Below are positions 7,251-16,003 of a DNA stretch of 64,000 bases, in pieces (position 1 is the stretch's first letter; each line of letters opens with the position of its first letter). Under the pieces are notes generated by a model. The model was not told where the DNA came from. It ran no database searches and saw only the letters and a list, made by a program, of their open reading frames with translations. Where the stretch lies: assembly GCF_900105215.1 (NCBI RefSeq), contig NZ_FOIP01000001.1, positions 930,001-994,000 on the forward strand, given 5' to 3'. This DNA is from Lacrimispora sphenoides. GTDB lineage: Bacteria; Bacillota; Clostridia; Lachnospirales; Lachnospiraceae. The position numbers were made by a program, and so were the translations under genes.

Positions 7251-7958
7251 TTATATTCTTCCATACTGTGCTATGATTTTATCCGTGATTCTTGATATTT
7301 CATTTCTGGACAAATATTCTGTTTGCACAGATAAAACTATTTTATGATATTTTAATAAATCCTGCAAGTGTTCTTTTTGCCTTTTTGAGGCCGGATGCTC
7401 TTTTTTTACCTTATAAATCAAAGCCTGAGGGCCAAAGGCTTCCGGCGATTCCTTCTCATACCGATCTGCCAATTCCTGATAAAGCTTTTGGGCTGCCATT
7501 GCATCTGCAAGCGCCCGGTGGCTTAAGGTTTGAACGATCCCATAATATCCGCAGGCTGCTTTTAGATTTTTCTTCTCATCAGGGGGCATAAATCTTCGTG
7601 CAAGCTTTAGGGTGTCGATTCCCTGACGCTCAAATTCATAGCCCTCATTGATTGCCGCACGCTTTAAAAAACTGTAATCAAATATTACGTGATGTCCCAG
7701 AATCGGCAAGTCTCCTGCAAAATCCAAAAATCCGCCAATCACCTCTCCAATTCCCCGGGAAGCCTCTAACTGGCGGTTGGTAATGCCGGTGAGCATACCT
7801 ACCTTAGGCTCCAGCTTCCTGTAAGGATTAACAAAGGTTTCGTAGTTCTCTGTAACCTGCCCCTCTATAACCTTCACCGCTCCGATTTCAATGATCTTAT
7901 CCTGCTTTGGGTCAAGACCGGTGGTTTCCAAATCTACGGCAATATAGGATGATACCAC
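7251..7958 (-). CDS. DEDDh 3'-5' exonuclease (DnaQ/PolC epsilon-like)
   Basis: 235-aa exonuclease of the DNA polymerase III epsilon superfamily. Exo I is AVDLETTGLDP near the N-terminus, Exo II is ILGHHVIFDYSFL, and Exo III is the HRALADA helix, so all acidic metal ligands and the catalytic His are present. The start is GTG at 7958 with GGGAGG 6 bases upstream. A longer frame to 8066 exists, but it would overlap the nth gene and lacks a ribosome site. The C-terminal 60 residues are a basic extension (KEHPASKRQKEHLQDLLKYH). It follows endonuclease III by 16 bases. A DNA-repair or RNA-processing role is likely rather than replicative proofreading, since no polymerase domain is attached. Confidence 0.88.
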   Translation of the reverse strand: MVSSYIAVDLETTGLDPKQDKIIEIGAVKVIEGQVTENYETFVNPYRKLEPKVGMLTGITNRQLEASRGIGEVIGGFLDFAGDLPILGHHVIFDYSFLKRAAINEGYEFERQGIDTLKLARRFMPPDEKKNLKAACGYYGIVQTLSHRALADAMAAQKLYQELADRYEKESPEAFGPQALIYKVKKEHPASKRQKEHLQDLLKYHKIVLSVQTEYLSRNEISRITDKIIAQYGRI

Positions 7959-7974
7959 ATTAATCCTCCCTCTT

Positions 7975-8637
7975 CTAACTTGGTTCCAGTCCGGCGCTGG
8001 GACAAAGCTTTTCCAAAAAGCACTGGCTGCACTTCGGATTTCTTGCAATACAAATGGATCTGCCAAGGGTAATGATCTGAATATTCCATAAGATCCAGTG
8101 CTCTTTTGGAAGTACCTTCATCAGCTCATACTCAATTTTCTCCGGATCCTCTTCCTTTGCAAAGCCCAGCTTTCTGGAGATCCGCTTTACGTGGGTATCC
8201 ACTACAATGCTTGGCTCATGGTAGATGTTTCCCCTGATAACATTGGCTGTTTTACGACCTACCCCTGCAAGAGAGGTCAGTTCCTCCATTGTCCGGGGAA
8301 CCTCTCCTCCGAATTTTTCCACCAGGTCCTGACAGCAGGATATGATGTTCTTCGCTTTCATATGATAAAATCCAAGAGAATGGATATCTTTCTCCAATTC
8401 CTTTAAATCTGCCTGCGCAAATTTCTCTGGTGAATCATACTTCCTGAATAAGTCCGGTGTCACCATATTCACCCTGGCATCGGTGCACTGTGCGCTTAAA
8501 ATGACCGCTATTAAAAGCTGCCATGGATTTTCGTGGTTTAAATAGCATACATATGAAGTTCCATATTCCTGGTCAAGGGCCTCAAGCACTTTTAATACCC
8601 TGGCCTGACGTTCTGCTTTTGTCTCTCTCTTTGCCAT
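7975..8637 (-). CDS. nth: Endonuclease III (bifunctional DNA glycosylase/AP lyase)
   Basis: 220-aa base-excision repair enzyme that removes oxidised pyrimidines and nicks AP sites. The helix-hairpin-helix LTSLAGVGRKTANV holds catalytic Lys129, and Asp147 follows in VVDTHVKR. The C-terminal [4Fe-4S] loop has Cys196, 203, 206 and 212 in the exact C-X6-C-X2-C-X5-C spacing. The start is ATG 8637, with GGAGG five bases upstream. It overlaps the stop of the upstream radical SAM gene by one base (TAATG), so translation is coupled. An in-frame ATG at 8649 lacks a ribosome site. All active-site residues are intact. Confidence 0.95.
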   Translation of the reverse strand: MAKRETKAERQARVLKVLEALDQEYGTSYVCYLNHENPWQLLIAVILSAQCTDARVNMVTPDLFRKYDSPEKFAQADLKELEKDIHSLGFYHMKAKNIISCCQDLVEKFGGEVPRTMEELTSLAGVGRKTANVIRGNIYHEPSIVVDTHVKRISRKLGFAKEEDPEKIEYELMKVLPKEHWILWNIQIITLGRSICIARNPKCSQCFLEKLCPSAGLEPS

Positions 8638-10397
8638 TATTTCCTCCATACACCGATTTCATAAGCAGCTGCATTATGAGACAGGACATCCCGTTTTTTG
8701 TAATCAAAAAGAACTGCCCTTCCGTCCCGGAATACCTCCACATGAGCCATCTTAATGAGCTGTCTGGCCTCATAACCATCGTAACCTTCCTTCAAATACC
8801 GGAAAGCTGCTGCCTCTGCCTCAAAAAATGCCCTTACCTGGTCCTTATATGGTTCCTGGTCTGTCGCAAAAACAGGCCGGCTCTTTAAATTTTCCCTCAG
8901 GTAAAGATCATACACCAGAAGATCCCGGTACAGGGAACGTTTTTCCGGCACCAGGCTGTATAGGAACCCTTCCAGGATCTCATACCGGGCCATTCGGTTA
9001 TGGCTGATTTTTAAGTACCCCTGCTTATCATAATATTCAGCCAGAGTCTCAAACATATCAAAAGGCGTTTCAAACTCTTTAAGAAGTTCATCTAAGGTCG
9101 TCCGGAACTGTCCGCTGTTTCCGTAGACCTCCAGCATTTCCTCCAAAGCTTTCAGCTTCAGAACCCCGCCGTAGTCGATCCATTTGGTTGACAGCACCTC
9201 GTATGGTGCCTTCTCCTTAAACTTAACCCCGTATTCCCCTGCCTTCTCCCACAGATAAGAACCTTTTAATACCTTTAAAAATCCAAGCTGAAGCTGTTCC
9301 GGCTTCATCTCATATACCTCATTAAAGGAATTACGAAAGCTTTGGTAATCTTCTCCCGGAAGTCCGGCGATCAGGTCAAGATGCTGATGGATATTTCCAA
9401 AGCTGTTGATTTTGTCAACCCTTTCCTTTAATCGCTTCAAATCCATAGTCCTGCGGATTTCCTTAATGGTTGACCGGTTGGTGCTCTGGACTCCGATCTC
9501 AAGCTGGATCAGTCCCGGCCTCATGCGGGACATAAGCTCAAGTTCCTCCTCATTTAAAAGATCCGCGGATATCTCAAAATGAAAATTGGTCACCCCGTTA
9601 TCATGTTCTATGATATGGCGCCAGATCTCCATGGTATGCTTTCTGCTGCAGTTAAAGGTCCTGTCCACAAATTTCACCTGGGGAATTCGGTTTTCAAGGA
9701 ACACATTAAGCTCCTTTAAAACCAGGGAACTATCGCGAAGCCTCACGGACTTATCCAGAGAAGAGAGGCAGTAGCTGCAGGAAAAAGGACAGCCACGGCT
9801 GCTTTCATAGTAAATGATACGGTTCTCAAAATTCTTTAGATCTTTATAGAAGAAGGGAATAGAGTTCATGTCCACCGCTGTCTTTCGCGGATTCATTGTC
9901 ACATTTCCTTCCTCATCTCTTACGGCGGTACCGTCTATCGCCTGAAAAGAAGAATTCCTGCCATTAAAGTTTCCCCTGAACCGCTCCAGATAGCATCGCA
10001 CCACTTCAGAAAAGGTTTCCTCTCCTTCACCCATCATGACCCCATAAACAGATTGCTCCCGGCAAAGGATTTCAGGGGCGTCATAAGACACCTCGGGACC
10101 TCCCAGCCAGATCTCCACATGAGGGAGAACTTTCGGAAGGTCCCGGATCAGCTCTAATACATAGGAAAAGTTCCAGATGTAACAGGAAAACCCAATGGCA
10201 TCCGGTTTCCTTAAGAAAATATCCTTTAAGATTTCATCGGGCTGATTGTTAATGGTGTATTCAAAAGTTTCAATCTGAAACCTTCCATCCTCCAGTTCCG
10301 GTTCTCTTACATGGGCTTTCGCATAGGCCTTTAAGCTGTAAATAGCGGGATTGGAATGGATATATTTAGCGTTAAGCGCCACCAGCAAAAATTTCAT
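8637..10397 (-). CDS. B12-binding-domain radical SAM protein (DUF4080 type)
   Basis: 586-aa protein. Residues 1-130 form a cobalamin-binding-like Rossmann domain (start MKFLLVALNAKYIHSNPAIY, later IWLGGPEVSYD). The radical SAM barrel carries the cluster motif RGCPFSCSYC with Cys203, 207 and 210, and SAM-site strands such as FHFEISADLL and LIQLEIGVQSTN. A C-terminal DUF4080-like region follows from about 400. Members occur widely in clostridia; substrate and product are not known, though relatives modify RNA, cofactors or peptides. No precursor peptide is nearby. The gene ends in TAATG overlap with nth and starts 1 base after the dCMP deaminase stop, so it belongs to a DNA/nucleotide housekeeping operon. 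Confidence 0.88.
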   Translation of the reverse strand: MKFLLVALNAKYIHSNPAIYSLKAYAKAHVREPELEDGRFQIETFEYTINNQPDEILKDIFLRKPDAIGFSCYIWNFSYVLELIRDLPKVLPHVEIWLGGPEVSYDAPEILCREQSVYGVMMGEGEETFSEVVRCYLERFRGNFNGRNSSFQAIDGTAVRDEEGNVTMNPRKTAVDMNSIPFFYKDLKNFENRIIYYESSRGCPFSCSYCLSSLDKSVRLRDSSLVLKELNVFLENRIPQVKFVDRTFNCSRKHTMEIWRHIIEHDNGVTNFHFEISADLLNEEELELMSRMRPGLIQLEIGVQSTNRSTIKEIRRTMDLKRLKERVDKINSFGNIHQHLDLIAGLPGEDYQSFRNSFNEVYEMKPEQLQLGFLKVLKGSYLWEKAGEYGVKFKEKAPYEVLSTKWIDYGGVLKLKALEEMLEVYGNSGQFRTTLDELLKEFETPFDMFETLAEYYDKQGYLKISHNRMARYEILEGFLYSLVPEKRSLYRDLLVYDLYLRENLKSRPVFATDQEPYKDQVRAFFEAEAAAFRYLKEGYDGYEARQLIKMAHVEVFRDGRAVLFDYKKRDVLSHNAAAYEIGVWRK

Positions 10398-10398
10398 C

Positions 10399-10893
10399 TC
10401 AAACCTCGATCTCTATCTTTCTTCCGGTCGGCTGATACTGGTAATGCCGGACCCCCGCCGCATTGAGCATCCGCTTGGAAGCATTGACTGCAGGAGTACC
10501 TTCATACTTGTCCGAACCGTAAACAATGGTTTTAATTCCGGCCTGTATAATGGCCTTCGCACATTCGTTGCAGGGGAACAGAGTAACATAAAGCTTGCTG
10601 CCTTCTAAGCTGCCCCCTCTGTAGTTAAGGATAGCATTTAATTCACTGTGGGTGGAATAGAAATATTTGGCATTGTAAGGATCTGCCTGCTCATCTTCCT
10701 TGTCCCACGGAAATTCATCATCCGAGCAGCCCATGGGAAACCCATTGTAACCCATGGATAAAATCTTATTATCCTGGCTTACGATGCAGGCTCCCACCTG
10801 GGTGCTGGGATCCTTGGAACGCCTTGCGGAAAGAGCCGCTACTCCCATAAAATATTCATCCCATGTAATATAATCTTCTCTTTTTCCCACCAT
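10399..10893 (-). CDS. dCMP deaminase (ComE operon protein 2 type)
   Basis: Zinc-dependent deoxycytidylate deaminase, 164 aa, giving dUMP for thymidylate synthesis. The catalytic zinc site is visible as His82 and Glu84 (THSELNA) plus PCNEC with Cys108 and Cys111. The extra N-terminal insert with Cys and acidic residues near 56-66 (GCSDDEF) is typical of dCMP deaminases rather than cytidine deaminases. AAGGAGG precedes ATG 10893. It is the first gene of the run to radical SAM, nth and exonuclease. Just upstream is the second copy of the two-hairpin repeat. Confidence 0.9.
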   Translation of the reverse strand: MVGKREDYITWDEYFMGVAALSARRSKDPSTQVGACIVSQDNKILSMGYNGFPMGCSDDEFPWDKEDEQADPYNAKYFYSTHSELNAILNYRGGSLEGSKLYVTLFPCNECAKAIIQAGIKTIVYGSDKYEGTPAVNASKRMLNAAGVRHYQYQPTGRKIEIEV

Positions 10894-10910
10894 TTCTTAT
10901 CCTCCTTCTT

Positions 10911-10954
10911 ACCCATGCTTTATGGGCATACAGGGATACCCTAAGGGTATTTCC
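10911..10954 (-). repeat. Two-hairpin intergenic repeat, copy B
   Basis: The plus strand reads ACCCATGCTTTATGGGC then, after a short spacer, ATACCCTAAGGGTAT. Alignment with copy A (4926-4970) shows the same two stems with compensating changes: a T-A pair becomes C-G in hairpin 1 and a G-C pair becomes A-T in hairpin 2. Both copies lie in short gaps between co-directional genes. Confidence 0.6.
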
Positions 10955-10967
10955 TCCTTTGAATTAT

Positions 10968-10994
10968 AAAAGCGGATATCCGCAATCCGCTTTT
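10968..10994 (-). terminator. Hairpin terminator after the threonylcarbamoyl-AMP synthase gene
   Basis: AAAAGCGGAT pairs with ATCCGCTTTT. On minus it follows the stop at 10999 by five bases and ends in TTTTATAATT. It would separate this gene from the dCMP deaminase operon. Confidence 0.65.
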
Positions 10995-10998
10995 CTCC

Positions 10999-12087
10999 TT
11001 AATCATGAACACAGTCTTCTTTACAGCCTGCATTTAAAATATGGTATCCTGCTGCCTTGGTCAACCGGTTCATAATAGCCTGTCCCAAATGATCTCTGGA
11101 GAAACTTTCAGAAAAAATAAAATCCGCGTCCAGATCATCAAATTCCCTCAGTACTCCGTAAAGGTTATGGGCGATGGTCTCCTCCCTGGCACGTAGTCCC
11201 ATGCTTCGTACCATTCCCTCAGGATAGCTTTCTTTCGTTTCTTCGGTACAGATGATCCCCACTCGAAACCCTTTGGAAAGCTTTTCTTCTGCCAGCCGGT
11301 TTATGGTCCGTATTACATTCTCTGTTTCACCCTCTACCAGAGTTAAGTCTGCTTTTGGCGCATAATGCTTATATTTCATACCAGGGGCCTTTGGCCTCAC
11401 ATCCGCTTTCATCGGCCCGGACACAATGGCAGGATCAAGAGGGACCTCTTGTCCAAGAACAGAAAAAGCCATTTCCTGTGTAATGGCTCCCGGCCTTAAA
11501 ATCACCGGCTCGTCTCCTGATACATCAATGATCGTGGATTCCACTCCGATTCCTACGGCCCCTCCGTCTACGATCATATCAATCTTTCCATTCATATCCT
11601 GCCATACATGATCGGCTGTAGTGGGACTTGGCCTTCCGGAGGTATTGGCGCTTGGCGCTGCCACCGGCACCCCGGCCAAACGAATGAGAGCATTGGCTAC
11701 CGGATCGGCAGGCATGCGCACTGCCACCGTATCAAGTCCTCCGGTAGTCCCATAGGGAACCAGTTCGCTTTTCGGGAAAATAAGGGTCAAAGGACCCGGC
11801 CAAAACGCTTCCATCAACCGTCTTCCTGCTTCGGGTATGACAGTAACCAGGGGAGGCAGATCATCAAAAGCTGCTATATGGGCGATCAGGGGGTTATCCG
11901 AGGGCCTGCCCTTTGCCGCATAAATTTTCCCCGCTGCCTCTTCGTTTAAGGCATTGGCTCCAAGACCGTATACGGTTTCCGTTGGAAACGCCACCAGACC
12001 ACCGTTTCTTAATATTTCCGCAGGCTTCTTTAACAGTTCTTCCTCCGGCTGTTCTTTATCTTCTATTATAATTCGTTCTGTCTTCAT
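10999..12087 (-). CDS. L-threonylcarbamoyladenylate synthase (Sua5/YwlC)
   Basis: Makes threonylcarbamoyl-AMP from Thr, bicarbonate and ATP for the t6A37 modification of ANN-decoding tRNAs. The YrdC-like domain (residues about 15-205) contains VAFPTETVYGLGANA, KGRPSDNPLIAH and PSANTSGRPSPTTA. A C-terminal Sua5 domain (about 245-360) contains APGMKYKHYAPKADL, so this is the two-domain Sua5 form. The start MKTERIIIED aligns with Bacillus YwlC; an in-frame ATG 33 bases upstream is possible, but neither has a strong ribosome site. It is transcribed away from asnA across a 180-base gap. Confidence 0.92.
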   Translation of the reverse strand: MKTERIIIEDKEQPEEELLKKPAEILRNGGLVAFPTETVYGLGANALNEEAAGKIYAAKGRPSDNPLIAHIAAFDDLPPLVTVIPEAGRRLMEAFWPGPLTLIFPKSELVPYGTTGGLDTVAVRMPADPVANALIRLAGVPVAAPSANTSGRPSPTTADHVWQDMNGKIDMIVDGGAVGIGVESTIIDVSGDEPVILRPGAITQEMAFSVLGQEVPLDPAIVSGPMKADVRPKAPGMKYKHYAPKADLTLVEGETENVIRTINRLAEEKLSKGFRVGIICTEETKESYPEGMVRSMGLRAREETIAHNLYGVLREFDDLDADFIFSESFSRDHLGQAIMNRLTKAAGYHILNAGCKEDCVHD

Positions 12088-12206
12088 ATTACTCTGCTCT
12101 TTTCTTTTAATAACTTCCATTAATCATATCACAGGCCCAGTTTCCATGCAACTTTTTTGCTGCCTGTCAAAAGCTTTCCTTCCTGTTACTTAAGATAAAA
12201 CAATGG

Positions 12207-12235
12207 TTGCACGATTTTCATATTAATGATACCAT
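12207..12235 (+). promoter_or_regulatory. Candidate sigma-A promoter for asnA
   Basis: TTGCAC and TACCAT are separated by exactly 17 bases and lie 32 bases upstream of the asnA start. The -10 box is a weak match, so this is a suggestion only. Confidence 0.35.
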
Positions 12236-12267
12236 AATAAAAACATTTTATTTGGGAGGAATACCAC

Positions 12268-13275
12268 ATGGAAATCATCATACCGGAAAACTATGACCCC
12301 AAACTCTCTGTACGGGAGACCCAGGAGGCCATTAAATACATTAGAGATACGTTTCAAAAAGAGCTTGGTAAGGAAATGAATCTGGAACGAATCTCAGCCC
12401 CCCTGTTTGTAGAGCGCAGCAGCGGATTAAACGATGATTTAAGCGGCGTGGAGCGCCCGGTACGGTTTGATATCGCCGGCATTCCGGACGAAACCGTAGA
12501 AGTTGTTCACTCCCTTGCCAAATGGAAGCGCATGGCCCTTCATGAATATGGCTTTCTGCCCGGCGAAGGCCTTTATACCAACATGAACGCCATCCGGAGA
12601 GACGAGGATTTAGACAACCTCCACTCCTGTTATGTAGACCAATGGGACTGGGAAAAGGTTATTACCAAAGAGGAGCGGAATGAGGAAACCTTAAAGGAAA
12701 CCGTCCGAACCATCTTTAAGATCATCAAGCACATGCAGCATGAGGTCTGGTACAAATACCCACATGCCGTGAAGCATCTGCCAGAGGATATCACCTTTAT
12801 CACATCCCAGGAGCTGGAGGACCGTTATCCGGACAAAACCCCAAAGGAACGGGAAAACTTAATCACAAAGGAATACGGCTGCATCTTTCTCATGAAGATC
12901 GGGGACAAGCTTGGGAGCGGAAAGCCCCATGACGGAAGAGCACCTGACTATGATGACTGGCAGTTAAACGGGGACATTCTGTTCTGGTTTGAGAATTTAA
13001 ACTGCGCCCTGGAAATCTCCAGCATGGGCATCCGGGTGGATGAAGAATCCCTGGCAAGTCAGTTAGAAAAAGCTGGATGCGAAGACAGGAAAAACCTTCC
13101 TTACCATAAAATGCTTTTAAATGGAGAACTGCCCTATACCATCGGAGGCGGTATCGGACAATCCCGTCTCTGCATGCTTCTTCTGGACAGGGCTCATGTG
13201 GGAGAAGTTCAGGCCAGCATCTGGCCAAAGGAAATGCGGGAAGAATGCGGAAAGCATAACATCGTTCTTCTGTAG
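12268..13275 (+). CDS. asnA: Aspartate--ammonia ligase
   Basis: Ammonia-dependent asparagine synthetase (Asp + NH3 + ATP to Asn + AMP + PPi), 335 aa, the normal length. The class-II aminoacyl-tRNA-synthetase-like fold shows [56 protein letters not shown] and the final motif-3 region [43 protein letters not shown] gives a clear start. It is a single-gene unit with a promoter-like sequence before it and a strong bidirectional hairpin after it. No T-box leader was seen in the short upstream region. Confidence 0.95.
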   Translation: MEIIIPENYDPKLSVRETQEAIKYIRDTFQKELGKEMNLERISAPLFVERSSGLNDDLSGVERPVRFDIAGIPDETVEVVHSLAKWKRMALHEYGFLPGEGLYTNMNAIRRDEDLDNLHSCYVDQWDWEKVITKEERNEETLKETVRTIFKIIKHMQHEVWYKYPHAVKHLPEDITFITSQELEDRYPDKTPKERENLITKEYGCIFLMKIGDKLGSGKPHDGRAPDYDDWQLNGDILFWFENLNCALEISSMGIRVDEESLASQLEKAGCEDRKNLPYHKMLLNGELPYTIGGGIGQSRLCMLLLDRAHVGEVQASIWPKEMREECGKHNIVLL

Positions 13276-13290
13276 ACCCACCGGATAAAT

Positions 13291-13345
13291 AAAAGGGGGG
13301 TGTTGTTCAATCGCAATTGATTGCGGTTGAACAACACCCCTTTTC
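13291..13345. terminator. Strong bidirectional terminator between asnA and the chemoreceptor
   Basis: AAAAGGGGGGTGTTGTTCAA pairs with TTGAACAACACCCCTTTT, and the inner TCGCAATTGATTGCG continues the stem. U-runs occur in both directions between convergent genes. Confidence 0.9.
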
Positions 13346-13381
13346 TATGTAGCTAATGTCAGAGTTAGTGGGCAGTTCTCT

Positions 13382-14662
13382 TTAACAGGGTGTTTTAAGC
13401 TTGAAGGTCTGCACCATTACCTTCAGCGCTTCCGCCTGCTTGTACAGCTCAGCCGTTGCAGCAGTACTTTCCTCAGACGCTGCCGAATTTACCTGCACCG
13501 CATTGGATACCTGGCTGATTTCATCGTTTATGCGGGCGATACCGGAAGCTTGCTCCGACGATGCACCGGCAATTTGTTCCGCCAATCCGGCGACCTGCTC
13601 TATCCCACCCACAATTTTGTTAAAAGCGTCTGCAGTGGTCTTTGCGATCTTCATCCCATGCTCTGCTCTCTGTATAGAACTTTCTATCATGTCTGCGGTC
13701 TCCTTTGCAGCTTTTGCCGAACGGGCCGCAAGACTACGCACCTCATCCGCCACAACTGCAAAACCTTTTCCGTACTGGCCCGCCCTTGCGGCCTCTACCG
13801 AAGCGTTTAATGACAGCAAGTTTGTCTGGAAGGCAATGTCCTCGATCGCCTTAATTACCTTTGAGATATTTGACGAAGACAGGTTGATCTCATCCATGGC
13901 TTTCAGCATATCCTCCATGTGCCTGTTGCCATCCACGGCTCCGTGTCTGACCTCATTTGCACATGTCATGGCCATGGCCGCATGATCTGTACTTAAGCCG
14001 ATCCGGTTTTTTACCTCTGTTACAGCAGCAGCCAGCTCCTGAAGGGATCCCGCCTGATGGCCTGCCCCTTCTGACAGACGTATGCTTGCTTCCGATATTT
14101 GGCCGGCCCCACTTAAAACCTGTCCCGACGTATTGCATATTTGAGACAGAATGTGGTTGTTCTTCTCTACGATGCTGCTTAATGCAATGCCGAGAACATC
14201 CTTTTCCGAATTAACTTTCACATCCACAGTCAGATCTCCGCGGGCTATTGCTTCGGCTGCCTGAGCCTGTCTCCTGGTGTTTTCCACCATCGCCTTGAAG
14301 GATTCCATCAATTCTCCCACTTCATCCTTTGTGAGGACCCGCACGTTTGCGCTTGCATCTCCCACAGACAGCTGCCGTGCAATATTGTTGAGAATTTTAA
14401 GAGGACGCACAATGCTTCTGTTTAAGACTCTGCATATTATGAAGCTTGCAACAACAGATAGAATGGTAAGCAAAAATATTGCGGCCGAAGAAAGCGCAAA
14501 AAATCCTGATGACACATTGTTTATAGAATGTAATCTGTAAATGGTGAAAAGGCTTATCAAAGATATTAAAACTGTTATGACGTTCACTATACCGAATCCT
14601 ATTACCAGCCTTTTGCTAAGAGCAATTGAATTCTGTCTTTCCTGTTTACCCCGTATTTCCAT
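13382..14662 (-). CDS. Methyl-accepting chemotaxis protein with minimal outside domain
   Basis: 426-aa chemoreceptor. ATG 14662 is chosen because GGGGTG lies 8 bases upstream; a longer frame to 14722 lacks a ribosome site. Two membrane helices (about 20-42 and 55-78) are joined by only about a dozen residues, so there is no periplasmic ligand domain. HAMP repeats follow ([22 protein letters not shown]), then a long coiled-coil signalling domain with the conserved CheA/CheW-binding tip [20 protein letters not shown] and flanking methylation helices. Signal input must come through the membrane, the HAMP, or a partner protein. No che genes lie nearby. The gene stands alone between a terminator and an AT-rich promoter region. 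Confidence 0.92.
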   Translation of the reverse strand: MEIRGKQERQNSIALSKRLVIGFGIVNVITVLISLISLFTIYRLHSINNVSSGFFALSSAAIFLLTILSVVASFIICRVLNRSIVRPLKILNNIARQLSVGDASANVRVLTKDEVGELMESFKAMVENTRRQAQAAEAIARGDLTVDVKVNSEKDVLGIALSSIVEKNNHILSQICNTSGQVLSGAGQISEASIRLSEGAGHQAGSLQELAAAVTEVKNRIGLSTDHAAMAMTCANEVRHGAVDGNRHMEDMLKAMDEINLSSSNISKVIKAIEDIAFQTNLLSLNASVEAARAGQYGKGFAVVADEVRSLAARSAKAAKETADMIESSIQRAEHGMKIAKTTADAFNKIVGGIEQVAGLAEQIAGASSEQASGIARINDEISQVSNAVQVNSAASEESTAATAELYKQAEALKVMVQTFKLKTPC

Positions 14663-14743
14663 ATGAGCTGCACCCCTTAATTTGTTTTTATACCTATAGT
14701 TTATATCGACAGTTTCCGGCATAATTTTAGTAAAATCACAATA

Positions 14744-14771
14744 TTTATCTATATAAATTTATCTATATAAA
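14744..14771. repeat. Two perfect tandem copies of a 14-mer
   Basis: TTTATCTATATAAA occurs twice head to tail, each copy close to palindromic. It lies 80 bases upstream of the chemoreceptor start, in an otherwise featureless AT-rich gap (14663-14897). It may be a regulator site or just the promoter -10 region. Confidence 0.4.
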
Positions 14772-14897
14772 AATAAACAATATAGCATGATGGACGGGGC
14801 GCAGACTGAACAGGTGCTTATTCCAACTGGTACATAATCATAATCCCGGAACGGGTAGTGATTTATTTTCAGAGCAAAGCAAATGAACGTATGTATT

Positions 14898-15956
14898 TCA
14901 TATCTTTTGCGTATTTAAATCCTCATAATACACATCCTCAAACGGCAGATAAATACGCCTTTTTTCCAAAGAAGATAAATAGATTCCCTTAACCATCTCC
15001 AAAGTCTTCCTGCCTTCCGATCCGTCTACAGCTACAGGTTCATCCTGCAGAATCGATTCATAAAAATCCCTGATCTGAAGATGGTGGCTGCTTCCCCAGT
15101 AATCCGGCCCGACGTTTGTGGTCTCATAGGTATTTCTTATTTCTGTATAGCAGCCATCCGATTCATAAAAGCCCATATCCTGTATCAGGCCGCAGCGTCC
15201 CTTCTCACCCTGGAGTTCTATGGTAATGGGCGCATCGGAAGCATAGGAATTGCAGGCATAAAGGCTGTAGATACAGCCGTTTTTAAATCTAATAGCAGCT
15301 TCTGCGGCATCCTCCACATGCACCATTTCATGACAGTGGTTGTGAACGCTTCCTTCAATCCATTCAATGTCACTGCCCAGCATGTAACGGACACGGTCCA
15401 TGCTGTGAATGGCCTGGTCAATCAGGACGCCGCCGCCCTCCTTATCCCAGGTTCCTTTCCAGTCGCATCCCTCATAATAAGAGGCAGGACGGTTCCATGT
15501 AAGATAAGACCGGGCAGATAAAATCTTTCCAAAATATCCTTCACTAATCAGCTGTTTTAACTTCTCCACACTTTTTGTGTATCTGGTCTGATAAATGACA
15601 CCCAGTTTTTTCCCGGTAAGCTTCTGTACCTCCATCATCCGGTCAGCATCCTGCAGGGAAATAGCAATGGGCTTTTCAGTAAGCACATGTATTCCTGCCT
15701 CCATGGCTTTTACAGCCATAACCGGGTGCAGATAATGGGGAAGGCACAGATGTATTACATCAATCCGGTATTGCAGCGCGGACTCCAGATCCGTACTGTA
15801 ATGGCAGTTGAATTTTTCCCCAAAAGATTTTGCCTTATCTTCGTCAATATCGATAGCACATACTAACTCTACATAATCCGAAAGTCTGCGAAAGGCATCT
15901 TCATAACAGGAAGAGATTCTTCCGCAGCCCATAATTGCAGCTCTTAACTTTTCCAT
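14898..15956 (-). CDS. Gfo/Idh/MocA-family NAD(P)-dependent oxidoreductase
   Basis: 352-aa dehydrogenase of the glucose-fructose oxidoreductase / inositol dehydrogenase family. The Rossmann start is IMGCGRISSCYEDAF, the conserved LTEKPIAI lies near residue 95, and the substrate-site GGGVLIDQAIHSMDRVRYMLG contains the catalytic-region His and Asp. Acts on a cyclic polyol or sugar; the exact substrate is unknown. It follows the ROK repressor gene by 47 bases and probably shares its transcript. A paralogue opens the divergent operon at 17835, so the two may catalyse oxidation and reduction steps around a keto-sugar intermediate, as in levoglucosan or glucoside 3-keto pathways (inference). Confidence 0.88.
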   Translation of the reverse strand: MEKLRAAIMGCGRISSCYEDAFRRLSDYVELVCAIDIDEDKAKSFGEKFNCHYSTDLESALQYRIDVIHLCLPHYLHPVMAVKAMEAGIHVLTEKPIAISLQDADRMMEVQKLTGKKLGVIYQTRYTKSVEKLKQLISEGYFGKILSARSYLTWNRPASYYEGCDWKGTWDKEGGGVLIDQAIHSMDRVRYMLGSDIEWIEGSVHNHCHEMVHVEDAAEAAIRFKNGCIYSLYACNSYASDAPITIELQGEKGRCGLIQDMGFYESDGCYTEIRNTYETTNVGPDYWGSSHHLQIRDFYESILQDEPVAVDGSEGRKTLEMVKGIYLSSLEKRRIYLPFEDVYYEDLNTQKI

Positions 15957-16003
15957 TGGCGTACCTCCGTTTCATAAGAAAACAACATAGCCGGAAAACC
16001 CCA

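Noticed and set aside
7251..8066. Long 271-codon version of the exonuclease
   Set aside because: It would overlap nth by about 90 bases without a ribosome site; GTG 7958 has GGGAGG at 6 bases and matches the family N-terminus.
12121..12267. Possible T-box or other riboswitch before asnA
   Set aside because: The gap is short, and no T-box sequence or stable antiterminator could be found.
13401..13985. 194-codon open frame on plus, opposite the chemoreceptor
   Set aside because: Mirror of the Ala-rich signalling helix; low-complexity Ala/Ser/Cys protein with no support.
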